NCBI GenBank assembly: GCA_003696075.1
Contig: RFHH01000079.1
Span: 1 to 35,956 of the forward strand
Source: Acidobacteriota bacterium
GTDB taxonomy: Bacteria > Acidobacteriota > Polarisedimenticolia > J045
Length of the DNA stretch: 35,956 nt
Direction: 5' to 3'
The translations under genes and the position numbers were made by a program. Shown piece by piece: positions 9,301 to 15,669 of the stretch (position 1 is its first letter; every line of letters begins with the position of its first letter). Below the pieces are notes generated by a model. It did no database searches, had not been told where the DNA came from, and saw only the letters and a list, made by a program, of their open reading frames with translations.

Positions 9301-9428
9301 GTCTCCACCGCCGCCGACGTCAGCACCGACCGGCCGAGCGTCAGCGCGGCCCCGACGGCGCCGGTGGTCTTGATGAACTGCCTCCGGTCCATGTGGAAGG
9401 CGGGCGTCAAGTCTCGGGTCTCGCTCAT
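6378..9428 (-). CDS. Tat-exported molybdopterin oxidoreductase catalytic subunit (TtrA/ArrA-like clade)
   Basis: A 1016-residue bis-MGD enzyme. A twin-arginine leader DRRQFIKTTGAVGAALTL starts at residue 14 and carries no lipobox Cys. The [4Fe-4S] site is Cys65, Cys68, Cys72 and Cys119 (CLMCHSAC and GHNC). The predicted Mo ligand is Cys226 in TSICEVSHHTGG, as in the polysulfide/thiosulfate, tetrathionate and arsenate reductase branch rather than the Ser-ligated DMSO reductases. GNPYHPN and the stretch VYDPYRLRNPLKRVGPRGSG resemble TtrA-like proteins. The substrate cannot be read from sequence: tetrathionate, polysulfide, selenate and arsenate are all possible. The start is supported by AGAGGTGA a few bases upstream. 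The last 45 or so residues are a basic Ala/Arg-rich tail with no evident function. Confidence 0.9.
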   Translation of the reverse strand: MSETRDLTPAFHMDRRQFIKTTGAVGAALTLGRSVLTSAAVETVNYGNPDPPETEPGVRIVRSVCLMCHSACGIQGKVVDGTLVKVDGNPYHPNAALPHERLPYTTPPEQADLVRGHNCVKSQAAVQTVYDPYRLRNPLKRVGPRGSGQWQEISWKQALDEIADKLRPYYQPGVPIDPAFPEFGDLPNKVLFSAGRIEHGQKEFTDRIWKNGFGTVNYRHDHTSICEVSHHTGGDLMTDFKAHHFKPDILNADYLIWFGTRPLEAGFPMQTLTGMITDFLARGGRMVTVDPVLSNTAARSHRWIPIKPGTDAAFALGMARWMIDNDRFDRNFLTNTKPNVNGEKSYSDATFLVDESTGTFLRDPSGEPLVWNGGQPWPASLAPGSKGELDPGVVSVNGTTARTVWSRLVERVREKTLDEYAAICGIDVRLIEETAREFAAAGKKGVANPYRGPVKHTNGAYNLFAIHLLNILNGNFDWKGGNSKGGSHFGEMGGKAPGQVNLKTVVGGLTPSGVPISRHGKHYETDAPNLFARDGYPARRPWFPFNKRWCYQEILPSIKDGYPYPVEAVILYWNDLLYSTPAARAEGERILADENKIKLLVAFDILIGETSKWADYILPDTTWLERFSTPHVSPAILTKTSGFRQPLVGEFIEETIDGKTRRFYVSPLSQGNVARDFWLGTDEATGPQLMEDIMIALGGRLGLPGIGAGAFDLTGAAPGYDWRSGLYSAWDWYLNILNNLSIHSGVPVEEILAKGGVFEPTSGDPSDPAVAYDGDYLRHRFENLIHIYIEPLATTRDSMTGQFYDPLPKYEPIRDVLDRPVTASPEFDLHVVTYRYAYHAQARTIANPWLQGLRPENAIEMNAADGEARGLRTGDLVRVESPTGAVAIGRVRLTEGIRPGVIGVPHSFGHWEMGSNGSNTIDGQPVAHDPARGRGIAINPLLMTDPYLGDVCLQDKIGGSASFYDTRVRVVPAGGTALAGAAAGAAGSRRPEPLRGRTAPPDIRRNLREKRMHGRR

Positions 9429-9439
9429 CGCCGTCACCT

Positions 9440-9895
9440 CTATCTCATGTAAAAGACGGGCCCCGGTCCGGACGGCCCGTGGCAGAGCGCGCACAGCTCC
9501 GGGTCGACGTGCTTGCGCAGAGCGCCGCTCGAGTCGATCTCGAGCTCGACGTACTTGTGGCACTGGATGCAGACGGCGTCGGTGGTCCCCTTTGCCGGGT
9601 TGTATCCCGGGGTGTACGGCACCATCGCGACGTGGAACGACGGAACGCGCGGGTCCGCCGAGGTTCGCTCCATCACCTCCTGGTGGCAGGCGAGGCACCG
9701 GCCGTCGTAGCGGTCCGATTCGGGATCGTGAAGCGCGAGGAGGTTCTGGGCCGTCTGGGCGGGAAGCGGCGTGCCGCGCTCCGGAGCCGCCGCGCGCGGA
9801 GGCTGGTGCGCCGACCCCGGCGGCATCGCGGGTGCCGGGGCCGTCAGACCCGCTGCGGCCAGGACCAGGATGCTGTGAAGCTTCGATCGTCGCAT
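9440..9895 (-). CDS. Periplasmic triheme c-type cytochrome
   Basis: The 151-residue product has an N-terminal signal peptide (MRRSKLHSILVLAAAGLTAPAPA) and three heme-binding motifs: CLACH at 67-71, CIQCH at 109-113 and CALCH at 135-139. A strong Shine-Dalgarno (AGGAGGAGAAGAG) fixes the start. The gene lies between the MtrB-like porin gene and the molybdoenzyme gene, 22 bp after the former and 11 bp before the latter. It is most simply an electron shuttle between the decaheme conduit and the iron-sulfur subunit, or between an inner-membrane quinol dehydrogenase encoded elsewhere and the reductase. I do not recognise a named family beyond multiheme c-type cytochrome. Confidence 0.88.
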   Translation of the reverse strand: MRRSKLHSILVLAAAGLTAPAPAMPPGSAHQPPRAAAPERGTPLPAQTAQNLLALHDPESDRYDGRCLACHQEVMERTSADPRVPSFHVAMVPYTPGYNPAKGTTDAVCIQCHKYVELEIDSSGALRKHVDPELCALCHGPSGPGPVFYMR

Positions 9896-9917
9896 CTCTT
9901 CTCCTCCTTGCGCAGAT

Positions 9918-11858
9918 CTACCAGCTCGAGCGCAGGCCTGCGCTGAGAAGATGGAAGGTGTACTCGTCCGAGCGTGAAGCCCCGGCACTGAAGTCCCAGA
10001 ACGACCATCGCAGGAACAACGCGAGCATGCCCTTGAGGCGCTGCGAAACCTCGACCTCGGCGCGCGTGAGCGCGAGGTCGAGATCCGACGTCTGCTCCAC
10101 GCGCTCCGCGCTTCCCCTCAACGTCCCTCGCCGCCACAGGGGGGTTTCTCCGCCCACGGCCGCGTACAGCCCGTCGACCTCCTCCGAGACCGGCGCGTAC
10201 GACGGCCGAACCCCCTCGCGCGGGAAGGTCCACTCGAGGTTCGTCCAGCCGGCCTCGGCCCACACCGCGCCGCGCTCGCCGCTCCTCGACAGCGAGCCGG
10301 AGATGCGGAGCAGCCGGTGATCGGCGTCGACGGGTTCCAGGACGACGGACGGATCGAACACCGGATCGAAGAGGGGGCGGTCGACGTCGAGATCGGCCTT
10401 CTCCCAGCGAACGCCCAGGCCGGCCTGCAGCGGGCCGGAGCGCCGCCGGACCCGAATGCCGGCCGCGGTGGTCGTCACGTCCCGCCCGCCGGTCGCGTAG
10501 CCGTCGGTGAGGTCGCGGATCGTCACGTCGGTCGAGCGGTCCTCGAGCCGCGCCCAGCCCTCGATCCGCATCCGGCCGAGCGGCATCCACGCTCGCGCGC
10601 GGAGCCGCAGGAGATCGGTGTCGCGCTCGAGGTCGGCGAGACTCGCCGGATCGCGCTCGTCGATCGTGCGCTCCGCCGACTGGAACCGCGCCTCCGCGGT
10701 CAGGCGGACCCGTGAAAGGCGGAAAGACCCGCGCGCGGTGAGGCCGGCTCGGCTGTCCTGATAGGACGTCTGCGCGAGCCCGTAAGGGGCGCCGGCGAGG
10801 TCGAGCGCGACCGCGCCGGTCTGGTCGGTGTCGGCCGCGTCGGCGGCGAGGGTGATCCGCACTTTCGGCGACGGAGACCAGACCGCTCCCACCGCGCCGG
10901 CGAGGCGGCTGCGCTCGACGTCGCCCCCGTGCGTGGCGAGACCCGCGACGAGCGGCGTCCCGCTGGGCTGCTCGCGCCGGTCGAACGCCTCCGGAGTGAA
11001 GGTGGCGTCGGTGTAGTCGGCATGCGCCTGCAGCGTCCAGTTCCGGACCGGCCAGACGGCGCCTGCCCGGACCCACGTCTCGTCGAACTCCGTCCGGTCG
11101 GACCAGGCATTGACGTCGATGAGTTCGGCCGTGCCCCAAGCGGGCAACCGCACCGCACTCCGCGCGTCGCCGCCCGCGAGGCCGCCGGCGAGACGCAGGT
11201 CGAGCCGGCCGAAGCGCAGCTTGGCGGTCAGCTCCGCCTCGGCGATCGAGGAGTCGAACGTCTCCAGACCGGCGGCGTAGGTCGCCGGGAGGCCGTTGTC
11301 CGCGAAGGAAAAGCCGCCGATCGACGGCACCCGCTCGCCGTCGTGCCCAGCGGCCGACAGGCGGAGCGCGATGCGGTCGGCGCCGCGCAGCCGGCCGGAA
11401 AGGACCAATTCGAAGCGGTAGCGGTCGTCGTGCGGCTTGCCGACGCCGAAGAAGCCGGGAAGCTCCGTCGTCGGCGGCACGAGTGTGGCCACGGCGGTTC
11501 CGGACGGGAGCCGGTCGTCGGCGAACGATGTATCGGACCAGCCGCTGTGGAAGGTCCCCGTGATGGCCAGGCGCAACCGGCGCCCCCTCCGCTCGAGGTC
11601 GAACCAGCCGGAACGGCCCGCCGTCGCGGCTGCTTCCAGCGACCAGGCTCGCTCCGCATCCGCCAGCCGCCAGCGCAAGACGTCGAGAAACGGCCGATCG
11701 TCGAGGCCGCCGGCGTGTTCGAGAAAGCGCCCTCGGTCGCCGTCCTCGATCGAGAACAGCGCCCCGGCGACGATCTCGCCGTCGCCGTCCTCCCCGCCGG
11801 CGCGCGCGGGGACCAGCATCAACGGAAGGACCAGCGCGATCCACCACCTCCGCTTCAT
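9918..11858 (-). CDS. MtrB/DmsF-like outer-membrane beta-barrel
   Basis: The protein has 646 residues, with a signal peptide (MKRRWWIALVLPLMLVPARAG) and then a long series of alternating hydrophobic/polar strands with many Gly, Asp, Arg and aromatic residues, ending in a C-terminal Trp (AGLRSSW) as outer-membrane barrels usually do. Size, strand pattern and position directly after a decaheme cytochrome gene match MtrB/PioB/DmsF porins that sheath an MtrA-type cytochrome through the outer membrane. The CxxC pair near the N-terminus known in Shewanella MtrB is absent. A perfect Shine-Dalgarno (AGGAGGTGA) overlaps the end of the decaheme gene, indicating strong coupled translation. The family call rests on pattern and neighbourhood rather than a motif. 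Confidence 0.8.
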   Translation of the reverse strand: MKRRWWIALVLPLMLVPARAGGEDGDGEIVAGALFSIEDGDRGRFLEHAGGLDDRPFLDVLRWRLADAERAWSLEAAATAGRSGWFDLERRGRRLRLAITGTFHSGWSDTSFADDRLPSGTAVATLVPPTTELPGFFGVGKPHDDRYRFELVLSGRLRGADRIALRLSAAGHDGERVPSIGGFSFADNGLPATYAAGLETFDSSIAEAELTAKLRFGRLDLRLAGGLAGGDARSAVRLPAWGTAELIDVNAWSDRTEFDETWVRAGAVWPVRNWTLQAHADYTDATFTPEAFDRREQPSGTPLVAGLATHGGDVERSRLAGAVGAVWSPSPKVRITLAADAADTDQTGAVALDLAGAPYGLAQTSYQDSRAGLTARGSFRLSRVRLTAEARFQSAERTIDERDPASLADLERDTDLLRLRARAWMPLGRMRIEGWARLEDRSTDVTIRDLTDGYATGGRDVTTTAAGIRVRRRSGPLQAGLGVRWEKADLDVDRPLFDPVFDPSVVLEPVDADHRLLRISGSLSRSGERGAVWAEAGWTNLEWTFPREGVRPSYAPVSEEVDGLYAAVGGETPLWRRGTLRGSAERVEQTSDLDLALTRAEVEVSQRLKGMLALFLRWSFWDFSAGASRSDEYTFHLLSAGLRSSW

Positions 11859-11862
11859 CGGG

Positions 11863-12765
11863 TCACCTCCTGCCGCGCGGGTTGAACAGGGGGTTGGTGT
11901 TGGAGCCGTGGACCTGGGCGTGGCAGTCCCAGCAGCGGGCCCCTCCGCCGAGCGAGAACTCGTGCTCGTTGACCTTGCCGATCCCCGGGAAGTTCGACTG
12001 GACATGGCACTCGAGGCAGATCGCGTTGCCGGAGCTGCGCACGAGATCGCGGTTCCAGGAGCCGTGGGGGCGGTGGCAGGAGGTGCACCCGTCCGACATC
12101 GCCTCGTGTTCGTAGAGGAAAGGGCCCCGCTGTTCGGTGTGGCAGCGGGTGCAGCGGCGCGAAAGCGACTCCTCGCTTTCGAACGCCGCCTCGCTCCCGT
12201 GGATGTCGTGGCAGTCGGTGCAGCGGACGGTGCCCTCGCGGACGGGGTGGTGGTATTCGAGGCGGAACTCCGCCTCGACGTCGCCGTGGCACGACCAGCA
12301 GCGGTCGAGTTGCCCGCGGTCCTGCTCCCCCCGGCGCGGCGCGGCCGGTGCCTCGGTTTCGAAGTGCAGCGCTTCGCCTGCGTGGCAGTTCCAGCACGAC
12401 ACCTCGTCCGCGTGAGCCGCGCCGTCCCAGCCGGGGAAATCGCGGCGGTGGCACGACAGGCAGGCCGCCGACCGTTCCGCCGGGCCGTAGCCGGACAGCG
12501 TCGCGCCGCGGACGATGTCCTCCGCCTCTCCGCTTTCGAGGTGCGCGGCGGGATCGCCGTGGCAGGCGATGCAGAACGCCTCCGAGCCGGCGAGGATGCC
12601 GCGGTGCGGCCCCGAGGCGACGCGCGCCGCGACGTCGTCGTGGCACTCGTAGCAGACGCCGCCGGGGGACGTGCCGCCGGGATCCGCCGCGACGCCGGAC
12701 GCGATGGACGCCACCAGAAGAGCGGCGGGAAGGCCGTACCGGCGCCACACGCTGGGAACGCTCAT
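11863..12765 (-). CDS. Decaheme c-type cytochrome, MtrA/DmsE-like
   Basis: A signal peptide (through about VASGVAA) is followed by exactly ten CxxCH motifs, starting at residues 38, 65, 102, 114, 136, 162, 185, 207, 230 and 258, in a 300-residue protein. The C-terminal pattern CWDCHAQVHGSNTNPLFNPRGRR and the spaced distal His residues resemble the DmsE/MtrA decaheme family, which forms a molecular wire inside an MtrB-type barrel. It is the first gene of the operon, 4 bp upstream of the barrel gene, with GGGAGGAG before the ATG and a sigma-54 promoter just upstream. No lipobox and no separate surface cytochrome (MtrC/OmcA-like) are seen. Direction of electron flow, outward to an acceptor or inward from a donor, cannot be decided from sequence. 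Confidence 0.92.
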   Translation of the reverse strand: MSVPSVWRRYGLPAALLVASIASGVAADPGGTSPGGVCYECHDDVAARVASGPHRGILAGSEAFCIACHGDPAAHLESGEAEDIVRGATLSGYGPAERSAACLSCHRRDFPGWDGAAHADEVSCWNCHAGEALHFETEAPAAPRRGEQDRGQLDRCWSCHGDVEAEFRLEYHHPVREGTVRCTDCHDIHGSEAAFESEESLSRRCTRCHTEQRGPFLYEHEAMSDGCTSCHRPHGSWNRDLVRSSGNAICLECHVQSNFPGIGKVNEHEFSLGGGARCWDCHAQVHGSNTNPLFNPRGRR

Positions 12766-12797
12766 GACGCTCCTCCCGTGGTTGGACGGACCGCTTC

Positions 12798-12814
12798 AGC
12801 AAGCTCCGGGCCAA
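12798..12814 (-). promoter_or_regulatory. Sigma-54 (-24/-12) promoter of the reductase operon
   Basis: Read on the minus strand the site is TTGGCCCGGAGCTTGCT. It has the invariant GG and GC elements exactly 10 bases apart and differs from the TTGGCAC-N5-TTGC consensus at one position. Transcription would start near 12787, about 22 bases before the decaheme ATG at 12765, leaving room only for the visible ribosome binding site. The regulator at 3316-4830 carries an intact GAFTGA loop, so activator and promoter occur in the same locus. Confidence 0.75.
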
Positions 12815-12944
12815 CGCCACCGGGAGTGAGCCGCATGGATCATGACGCGGGTCAAGCCCACAACTCTTTGAAAGCGAAGCGGATCGCAGGGCGCGGGGCG
12901 AGAGGCGATGCGGACGGACGGCTTCTCGCGCCGGGGGAGCCGAT

Positions 12945-12990
12945 CGGACCGTTACCGTTTAGTCAGTCGTTACCGTTCGGTGACGGTCCG
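12945..12990. promoter_or_regulatory. Repeat array, candidate enhancer/operator
   Basis: The heptamer GTTACCG occurs at 12951-12957 and 12969-12975 (18 bp apart), and its near inverse CGGTGAC at 12978-12984. The outer arms CGGACCGTTACCG (12945-12957) and CGGTGACGGTCCG (12978-12990) form an inverted repeat with 12 of 13 positions pairing. The array lies about 130-175 bases upstream of the -24 element at 12814, the usual distance for a sigma-54 activator's binding sites. It also sits just upstream of the selenoprotein gene and could control that instead. Confidence 0.5.
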
Positions 12991-13064
12991 CGGAGTGGGC
13001 TATCCTGAGCCCGACGACGCCGGGGGGCCCGACGGCACTCCCCCGGGACTTCCGGAGGCGCGCG

Positions 13065-13415
13065 ATGGCCAAGCGGATCGACTGGTACTACCACCGCTCG
13101 GGGTGAACGAGCTGCGGGCGCGCGCGGGAGTTTCTCGCGCCTCGTGACGTGAGGGTCGGAGAGGAGGTCAGCGCGGGCAAGGTCAAGATCGGGGCCGAGG
13201 AGGCGCTCGAGCTGGCGCGGTCGGTTTCGAAGATCCTCGTCGCCCGCGGGAAGAAGCTCGTCGAGTTCGACATGCGGCGCTCGCCGCCGCCGGACGACGA
13301 GTTGCTCGGACTGATCCTCGGCCGCTCCGGAACGCTGCGCGCGCCGGCGATCCGCACGGGCAAGACGCTGCTCGTCGGTTTCAACGAGGAAGCGTACCGG
13401 CGCGTGTTCGGGTGA
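13065..13415 (+). CDS. ArsC/Spx-like selenoprotein with in-frame TGA (Sec14)
   Basis: Read through TGA at 13104-13106 as selenocysteine, the frame gives 116 residues: MAKRIDWYYHRSGUTSCGRA, then a thioredoxin-like body ending KTLLVGFNEEAYRRVFG. U14-T-S-C17 aligns with the CxxC/CTSC redox site of ArsC/Spx-type proteins, after a predicted first beta-strand (IDWYYH). RSGTLRAPAIR supplies the usual cis-Pro segment. CGGAGG lies 7 bases upstream of the ATG. The frame stays open on both sides of the TGA, and starting at the downstream GTG (13149) would delete the first strand and active site. I know of ArsC-family (seleno)proteins in bacteria, but the substrate is unknown. The Sec machinery (selA, selB, selC, selD) is not in this window. 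Arsenic chemistry is not implied. Confidence 0.85.
13116..13142 (+). promoter_or_regulatory. Bacterial SECIS-like hairpin after TGA
   Basis: Directly downstream of the in-frame TGA, GGCGCG (13117-13122) pairs perfectly with CGCGCC (13136-13141), extended by a G-U pair. An alternative inner fold pairs GCGC (13122-13125) with GCGC (13137-13140) and GAG with CTC around a TTT loop (13131-13133), leaving two bulged G. The apical loop is about 25 bases after the TGA, within the range for bacterial SECIS elements read by SelB. No specific SelB contact could be confirmed by eye. Confidence 0.55.
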
Positions 13416-13541
13416 GGGTGGCGGCGCGCGCTTGCGCCGGGAGGCGCCCGCGGCCCGATCACCCCCGGTCGGATGCCGGGCGCATCCGCTCCACTGGGAG
13501 GAACCGACTTTCCCCCGCGCCGCCCCGCCGGAGCCTCGCGT

Positions 13542-15197
13542 TCAGTTCCCGTCGTCCGGGCCCACGTCGTAGAGCTGCCCGAAGCCGATCGCCCCGTCCG
13601 TGTGGGTGAAGCTCGTCCCGCCCGGTCCGGTGAAGCCGAGCCTGATCCAGCCGTTCTGTCCGTCGGGATTCCCGGGGCCGGCGAGCGACCGGTCCGTTGG
13701 GAACGCGGCGGAGGGTGCGTCGTGCCCCACCGCCTCGCAGGGTGGGCCGTTCCCCTCCGCGCACGGGCAGTCCGGGTGTCCTTCGAGGCACGCGCAGCAG
13801 ACGCGGAAGACGACGTTCAGGCACTCGTCGCCGGAGTGCTCCCAGGAGAGGAGCACGTCGCTTCCCCGCCGCTCCGCGGTCAGGTTCACCGCCCGGCAGA
13901 TCGCCCCGTCCGAAGGCCGCACGGCGATCCCGACGGGGCCGGAGCTTCTCACGCCGATCCGGTTGATCGGCGTCGTGTCCGGCGGCACGCTGGCGTCGGC
14001 GTGGACGATCGTGACCGTGCTGCTGTCATGGTTCGCCACGTAGGCCCGGTCCCACACGTTCGTCCCGGTCACGGCCACGGCGATCGATCCTTCTCCCGTT
14101 CTCTCCGACTGCACCAGGCAGGTGATCGGGTCGATGCGCAGCAGTTCGTCGTTCGGTCCGCCCGTGCGGTTCACGGCGAGCACGTCGGTGGATGACGGTC
14201 CCGGTCCCGAAACGGCGACGTCGACGAGGGTTCCTCCCGTGAAGCAAACGCCCCCCGTGTCGAGATTCGTCAGCTGGCCGAGCGGCCCTTCGGGAAAGAC
14301 CGGAAGCTGCCGGTCGAACGGCGCGCCGGGCCGGAACAGTTGCGGCAGCGCCTGCGCCGGGCCGAGCGTCGTCTCGCGGTAACGGACCACCTCCCACGGA
14401 TCGGTCTCCCGCGATCGCTTGGCGATCAGCACGGCCCGCATGCGGTTCGGCGTCTCACCGCCGGGGCCGGCGGGGATCCCCACCGCGTACCACGCCCGCT
14501 GGCGGGCCCAGCCCTCGCCGCCCGGCAGCACGGTCACGCCCGCGGCGTACGGTGCGGGCGGGGAGGGGGGAAAGTCCAGCAGCGGCCCGGCCGCGACCAG
14601 GAGGTCGCCCGCGGACGGCGCAGCGGAGGGCGGCAGATAGGGAGCCAGGAGGACCTCCTGATCGAGGATGACGTACCACGGTTCGGTGGCCGCTCCCGGC
14701 GCCGTTTCCACGTCGGCGGCGAGGTGCAGGTACGTCCGCCGGACCTGGGGAGCCGGGGATGGCCCGGGAGCCGCGTCGAACCACTGGGGCCGGGCCGAGG
14801 CGATCGCCTCGACGGTCAGCGGGTACCCGACCTCTCGCTCGAGGTCGACCGTGTCGATGACCTCCCTGAGCCCGGCATCGACGATCCGTAGCAGGCTCCC
14901 CTGCGCCGTGAAGGCGAACGCGCCGACCGCCCCGGGGAGCGTCGAGAAGGCGATCCCGCGCGCGGGCGGGCACGGGGTCCCTCCGGGACAGTCGGTGGGA
15001 AGCAGCACGTGCCCGGACAAGGTGTCGCTCGCCATGTCGATGATGGCGAGATCCTGCGACGCTTCGTTGACGGTCCAGACCTCTCCCTGGCCGGCCGCTG
15101 GCGAAGCGGCGGCGAGGACGAGCGCGGCGGCGGCGCAGCGCCCGAACCGTTCGCACGCCCGCCCGATCGCTGACATCCGGCTCGTGTGGGCTCGCAT
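13542..15197 (-). CDS. Secreted propeller-like protein of unknown function
   Basis: A 551-residue protein with an N-terminal signal sequence (hydrophobic stretch CAAAALVLAAASPAAGQG). The body has repeats of the kind seen in YVTN/NHL-type beta-propellers: VWTVNEASQDLAIIDMASD, GSLLRIVDAG, DVLAVNRTGGPNDELLRID and RAYVANHDSSTVTIVHAD. The C-terminal part contains an fn3-like strand (VNLTAERRGSDVLLSWEHSG) with a Cys-rich loop (CCACLEGHPDCPCAEG) and ends YDVGPDDGN. I chose the start at 15197 for its upstream AAGGAGAG; a second Met lies at 15176. I do not recognise a named family. The LSWE module is shared with the neighbouring gene at 15670-17016, which suggests related export or surface biology. 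Confidence 0.7.
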   Translation of the reverse strand: MRAHTSRMSAIGRACERFGRCAAAALVLAAASPAAGQGEVWTVNEASQDLAIIDMASDTLSGHVLLPTDCPGGTPCPPARGIAFSTLPGAVGAFAFTAQGSLLRIVDAGLREVIDTVDLEREVGYPLTVEAIASARPQWFDAAPGPSPAPQVRRTYLHLAADVETAPGAATEPWYVILDQEVLLAPYLPPSAAPSAGDLLVAAGPLLDFPPSPPAPYAAGVTVLPGGEGWARQRAWYAVGIPAGPGGETPNRMRAVLIAKRSRETDPWEVVRYRETTLGPAQALPQLFRPGAPFDRQLPVFPEGPLGQLTNLDTGGVCFTGGTLVDVAVSGPGPSSTDVLAVNRTGGPNDELLRIDPITCLVQSERTGEGSIAVAVTGTNVWDRAYVANHDSSTVTIVHADASVPPDTTPINRIGVRSSGPVGIAVRPSDGAICRAVNLTAERRGSDVLLSWEHSGDECLNVVFRVCCACLEGHPDCPCAEGNGPPCEAVGHDAPSAAFPTDRSLAGPGNPDGQNGWIRLGFTGPGGTSFTHTDGAIGFGQLYDVGPDDGN

Positions 15198-15669
15198 CGT
15201 TGCTCTCCTTCCCCGGCGCCGGCGGCCGGGAGCGAACCGCCCTGCGCGCACTCCCGTAGAGTTAGATCCGCGGCGAGCCCGATTTCACGAAAATCCCGGG
15301 GCGCCCCCTCGAAGGTGCGGCGAGACCATTCGAGCCATTGAAAAATCGGAGGTTGCGCGCTCCGTCCGGTCCCGGACGCCGGGATCTCCGGCAGCTCCCG
15401 GCGCCGCCGGGGGCCGGCGCCCGGTTCGCGCCGGGAAGGGTGCACCTCCCACCGCTTCCGAGGCGCCGGCCGGTTCCGCGGGACCCGCCGTCGGCCGAGG
15501 CTCCGGCCTCACCCGGGCGGGCGTCGCGCGGGGGAATCCGCTCGCGCGATCCGCCCCGGTGCGCCGGCCCTCCCGCCCCGGAAGCGGGCGCGGCACCGCC
15601 GCCGCGCGCCGGCGGCGCTCGGGCCATGCCGGGCGGCCGAGTGGAGGGAAGGGTTTCGCGGCAGAGCGG
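15198..15669. other. Intergenic region with a diverged repeat
   Basis: These 472 non-coding bases separate two same-strand secreted-protein genes. I find no credible ORF. A segment at 15326-15363 (CCATTCGAGCCATTG, an A-run, then GGTTGCGCGCTCC) resembles 17491-17528 upstream of the next secreted-protein gene. A CCCTCGAAGGTGCGG stretch at 15306-15320 loosely resembles the dispersed repeat at 17582-17603. No sigma-70 or sigma-54 promoter is convincing for the gene at 15197. Confidence 0.4.

Noticed and set aside
6378-9428. Naming the enzyme ArrA because of the nearby ArsC-like protein
   Set aside because: The ArsC-like protein is a divergently transcribed Spx/thioredoxin-type selenoprotein, and the catalytic motifs fit several Cys-ligated reductases equally; no arsenic genes are present.
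13149-13415. Shorter gene starting at GTG 13149
   Set aside because: It would remove the first beta-strand and the redox motif. The upstream ATG with its Shine-Dalgarno and readable TGA gives a complete fold.
13425-13460. GC-rich stem (GGCGC/GCGCC) after the selenoprotein gene
   Set aside because: There is no T-run and several alternative pairings of similar strength; ordinary GC-rich sequence explains it.
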